The notes below the pieces were generated by a model. It did not search any database. It was given only the letters and a program-made list of their open reading frames with translations, and was not told the origin of the DNA. Positions 61,005 to 64,000 of a stretch of DNA of 64,000 bases are shown here, in pieces. The stretch's first letter is position 1, and each line of letters opens with the position of its first letter. The translations under genes and the position numbers were made by a program. Origin of the DNA: CAZDBA01 sp965224765 (GTDB taxonomy: Bacteria; Planctomycetota; Planctomycetia; Pirellulales; Pirellulaceae); contig CBDDAC010000014.1 in the NCBI GenBank assembly GCA_965224765.1, forward strand, positions 186,001 through 250,000. Direction: 5' to 3'.

Positions 61005-61316
61005 ATGGAAATGCCACACGATATTTTTGCGGACGGAATTGGAGAAATTACGTTGGCCGGCGGAATGGTCCGTATGGACCTCGTCACTTTGACCGGATCG
61101 AACAATGACGAGAAGAATAAACCGCAATTGCGTGTGAAACAGCGAATTGTCATGCCACCAGACGGTTTTTTGCGAAGTTTTAGTGCGATGGAGAACCTTG
61201 TCAAGCAGTTGATTGACGCCGGTTTAGTTAAGCCTCGTGACGGAGAATTGGGCGAAAATCAAGAAAATTCAGCAAAGTCGGAACTTTCTGAGCCTCCCAA
61301 GTCTCCTAATTTTTGA
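61005..61316 (+). CDS. Small hypothetical protein upstream of the RTX metalloprotease
   Basis: I do not recognise this 103-residue protein. It reads 'MEMPHDIFADGIGEITLAGGMVRMDLVTLTG' then 'LRVKQRIVMPPDGFLRSFSAMENLVKQLIDAGLVK' with an acidic, disordered tail; the plan resembles the small DUF3467 proteins, but this is only an impression. ATG 61005 has GGAG 5 nt upstream; the TTG at 60957 is much less likely. The gene lies 88 bp before the metalloprotease and may be co-transcribed. Confidence 0.72.
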   Translation: MEMPHDIFADGIGEITLAGGMVRMDLVTLTGSNNDEKNKPQLRVKQRIVMPPDGFLRSFSAMENLVKQLIDAGLVKPRDGELGENQENSAKSELSEPPKSPNF

Positions 61317-61404
61317 TCAAAACTAATTGTACTTATGTTTTTTGAATATACTGAGTACTCATTAAAGCCAACCTAGCCCCGCCGGAACAACGGAGCCCTA
61401 TCTA

Positions 61405-64000
61405 ATGTCTAATTTTTTCGCCCCTGGCGTTATCGTTAGTGATGCCGAGACAGAAATCGGTCAATCATTCAAATTGAGCTCGATTTTGGAAATCAGCGAT
61501 CTCGATGGTAACCCCATTTTTCAGTATCGGTTTCGAGACAACAACTCAGGCCTGACGACTGGGAATTTTACGGTGTCTGGGGTAGCTGTCGACGGAAACG
61601 TTTGGACGACCGTTGGTGCGGCAGATATTGATAAGGTCCGTTACAAAGGCGGTTTGACGGTTCAATCAGAATCAATTTCTGTTCAGGTCCGTGATTATGA
61701 TGCGGCAACAAACAGCTATAATTGGAGTTTGGTCGATACCGCGATCATTAGTACGATCCAACGAAATCTCCAGGCCCCAACGGTCACCGTGACAGATTCT
61801 TCTGTTCTTGAAACAGAAATGCGGACGATCGATAACTTGATTAGCTATTCAGATCCCGAAGGTGTGGCTGCGGTTGGATACTGGTTGGTTGACCGATCGG
61901 CAAATCCCAACGGTGGTTGGTTTTCTTTGGATGGGAATAACAAAGCATCGGGTGAATGGTTCTACGTTGCAGCGAATCGGTTGGGCGACGTCGTTTACAA
62001 CGGAGCCAGTTTCGGCACATCGGAAATGATTGGTGTTCGAGCGACCGATGGTTCGTTACAAAGTCCAGTCGTTGATCTAAAAATGACTACTGACCCAAAT
62101 CTGCATCGCCCAACACTTGATTTGAAAAACCGCAATGCGGCGATCGGCGCAGTCATTGGTTTGGAATCGTTGTTCTCTTGGACCGATCTGGATATTGGCC
62201 AAACCTTGAAAAAGTTCAAGCTGTACGAGTCCGGTGCTGCTGCCGATGGCGGCTACTTTTCCTTCAACGGAACTCGATTGACTGCCCAGGAATTTCACGA
62301 AATATCATTCGAAGATGTTAACAAAGTTAAATACCACTTTGCGGATCGTTTTGATTCGGAAGTCGTTTTGGGACAGGTTCATGACGGTCGATACTGGAGT
62401 CCTATTGATCGCGCCGTGATGCGTTCGGTTTCCACTCCAATCGTCAGAACGAATGACAAAGACGTTCAAATCAATGAATTGCTTGAGACTCGCTTTTCAA
62501 CGATGTACACGAAAGAGGACACGGGCCCAGATTTTACTCAGGTCCAAATCGTTGATGAACTTGGTGTTAATGATCATAGTTCAGGTCATTTCCGTCTGAA
62601 TGGTTCGCAGTTAAGCAGTGGAAATGTTCACACGGTTTTGGCGTCCGACTTTGATAACTTGATTTTCAAAGGTGCGTCTAACATCCAGGGCCGGCAGCAA
62701 GATTCTGTCTTGTATCGAGTCAACAACGGCGCTCGCTGGTCAAGTTGGCAGCGGATCAATATCACGACCGATCCCGTTGGTGCCGCTTCACTTAACTCAA
62801 ACTCCCGCTGGGACTTTTGGGTCGACCCGGTCAAGACGACGATTTCATACTCATTTATTGAGCATCTTCCGACCTACTACGATCCCGATAATGATGCAGA
62901 AGCCGATACAACAACGCCTCTGGCAGCCAGCCAGCGTCAAATGTTCCGTAATATTTTCGATATCTACGAAGCGTTTACCGATTTGGCTTTTGTGGAAGTT
63001 CCATTCAGAGCCAACGGTTCCAATGCCGTTATGCTCATTGGAGCTGCTGCGTTGACTGACAATGCTCAAGGTTGGGCCTACTTGCCTGCCGGAAGTGGAC
63101 TTTCATCTAAACCTGGTGATATTTGGTTTGACGTCAACGGTCCTACCAATCCAGCCGCGCCAGACAACTCGCTTGGTGGAGAAGGTTTCTTGACCGCGAT
63201 CCACGAAATTGGCCACGCGATCGGATTGAAGCACCCGCATGACCCTGCTCCCGTTTTGCCGACTTCAGTGTTGAGCCAGTTCTACTCGGTGATGTCCTAC
63301 ATCCGACCTGGGCAGCATCCTGTCGATGATCCGAAGTATTACCCTGAGAATCCATCATCGTTGATGCTTTGGGATATCGTTGAAACCCAGCGACTCTACG
63401 GCACTAACGAAGAAACAAATCTCGGAAATACCCATCACTTCTTTGCGGAATCACATCTTGTGTCGCTGATGGACTCTGGGGGCCGCGACACTCTCAACTT
63501 CACTCGGCACGCCGTAGACGAAACGATCAACCTTGCCGAAGGAACTTATTCTTCGTTGTTTGGTACCGCCAGAAGTTTGTTGGTTCCTTATGGCGTGGAA
63601 ATTGAAAATGCTCGTGGCGGACGCGGAAGCGACACGATCACCGGCAATGATTCACGAAATTTGATCTGGGGTAACGGCGGAGAAGACCGGATCAACGGTA
63701 TGGGCGGAAGTGACTTGTTGCGAGGTGGAGAAGGAAACGATACCTACGTTTGGAATCTTGGCGGTGGTTACGATATGATTGACGAAGATCGTTCAGGATC
63801 TACTGACGTATTGGAGATTCACAGCAACTACGCGATCGACAAGCTGGAAAATGACCTCACCTTCATCAAGTTGGGCAACAGCTTGCGTATCAACCTGACC
63901 TTCAATCGTGGCCAGGGCCAAGGTAGCATCTTCGTTCGCAACATGGGTTGGGGCGGATCTCGAGTTGAGACTTTGCGATTGTTCAACAATGGAACTCAGG
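61405..64000 (+). CDS. Serralysin-like RTX metalloprotease (partial, continues past the window)
   Basis: The visible 865 residues begin without a signal peptide. Two or more repeated beta domains of unknown type come first (about 1-480, each with 'SDLDGNP', 'YSDPEG', 'WTDLDIG' motifs). The metzincin catalytic domain follows with zinc motif 'HEIGHAIGLKH' (H600) and Met-turn 'SVMSY' (M630), and then RTX calcium-binding repeats ('GGRGSDTITGN', 'GNGGEDRINGMGGSDLLRGGEGND', about 735-780). This layout fits M10B proteases exported by type I secretion, whose signal would be in the missing C-terminus. No dedicated type I secretion genes are adjacent. Confidence 0.9.
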   Translation, partial: MSNFFAPGVIVSDAETEIGQSFKLSSILEISDLDGNPIFQYRFRDNNSGLTTGNFTVSGVAVDGNVWTTVGAADIDKVRYKGGLTVQSESISVQVRDYDAATNSYNWSLVDTAIISTIQRNLQAPTVTVTDSSVLETEMRTIDNLISYSDPEGVAAVGYWLVDRSANPNGGWFSLDGNNKASGEWFYVAANRLGDVVYNGASFGTSEMIGVRATDGSLQSPVVDLKMTTDPNLHRPTLDLKNRNAAIGAVIGLESLFSWTDLDIGQTLKKFKLYESGAAADGGYFSFNGTRLTAQEFHEISFEDVNKVKYHFADRFDSEVVLGQVHDGRYWSPIDRAVMRSVSTPIVRTNDKDVQINELLETRFSTMYTKEDTGPDFTQVQIVDELGVNDHSSGHFRLNGSQLSSGNVHTVLASDFDNLIFKGASNIQGRQQDSVLYRVNNGARWSSWQRINITTDPVGAASLNSNSRWDFWVDPVKTTISYSFIEHLPTYYDPDNDAEADTTTPLAASQRQMFRNIFDIYEAFTDLAFVEVPFRANGSNAVMLIGAAALTDNAQGWAYLPAGSGLSSKPGDIWFDVNGPTNPAAPDNSLGGEGFLTAIHEIGHAIGLKHPHDPAPVLPTSVLSQFYSVMSYIRPGQHPVDDPKYYPENPSSLMLWDIVETQRLYGTNEETNLGNTHHFFAESHLVSLMDSGGRDTLNFTRHAVDETINLAEGTYSSLFGTARSLLVPYGVEIENARGGRGSDTITGNDSRNLIWGNGGEDRINGMGGSDLLRGGEGNDTYVWNLGGGYDMIDEDRSGSTDVLEIHSNYAIDKLENDLTFIKLGNSLRINLTFNRGQGQGSIFVRNMGWGGSRVETLRLFNNGTQ

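Noticed and set aside
26560..64000. Idea that the TolC/HlyD/ABC genes at 26.5-32.8 kb export the RTX metalloprotease at the window end
   Set aside because: The ABC genes are DevC/MacB-type, not the HlyB-type ATPase-permease fusion that exports RTX proteins, and lie 29 kb away.

Overview
The window looks like a chromosome segment of a planctomycete, probably a Pirellulaceae-like lineage. I infer this from the gene content: a DUF58/MoxR pair, PQQ-type beta-propeller proteins with planctomycete-style lipoprotein or membrane N-termini, paired TIGR03545/TIGR03546-type genes, a secretin-N-domain giant, many Gfo/Idh/MocA and sugar-isomerase relatives, short dispersed palindromes and loosely packed genes. 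No rRNA, tRNA or CRISPR array was seen. Species cannot be named from the sequence alone.

Layout. 0-4 kb: a PAS-GAF-receiver protein and rsgA, each carrying a one-base frame break, then a secreted protein. 4.7-8.9 kb: rimO, pgsA (apparently with an AUU start), a CPBP protease and a Gfo/Idh/MocA oxidoreductase. 8.9-14.7 kb: a hybrid histidine kinase, a SUKH-like protein and long stretches of repeats (a 65-75 bp palindromic family in three copies, a MITE-like hairpin, gene remnants). 14.7-20.7 kb (minus strand): a degenerate AnmK-like protein, an esterase, an SDR-like protein lacking its catalytic residues, a PQQ-propeller membrane protein and a glycine-zipper lipoprotein. 20.8-26.5 kb: MoxR/DUF58, moaC, a polyprenyl synthase, a PH-domain membrane protein and nrdR.

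26.5-37.6 kb is a long minus-strand block. It holds a complete DevBCA/MacB-like tripartite exporter: a TolC-like lipoprotein, an HlyD-like adaptor, two different DevC-type permeases and an ATPase with a cyclic-nucleotide-binding domain fused to its C-terminus. Above it lie an anti-sigma-like zinc-finger membrane protein, a Crp/Fnr regulator and a 970-residue secretin-N-domain protein. I consider the exporter the most interesting system in the window. 37.9-46.5 kb: tsaD, a CPBP protease overlapping a DegT-type aminotransferase, a G3E GTPase, a perfect 29-bp-arm palindrome next to an octamer tandem repeat, a large lipoprotein esterase and an unrecognised membrane protein.

46.8-49.5 kb is an intact IS66 element with an exact 8-bp target duplication. 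It is followed by csrA with a long C-terminal tail, a UVR-motif protein, arfB, a PQQ-propeller lipoprotein, a sugar isomerase and a BON-domain protein. 55.2-58.2 kb is an IS1182-like element broken by an IS3-family element with an exact 3-bp target duplication; it lies between two copies of a host direct repeat. 58.4-60.7 kb holds the TIGR03545/03546 pair, and the window ends in the first 865 residues of a serralysin-like RTX metalloprotease.
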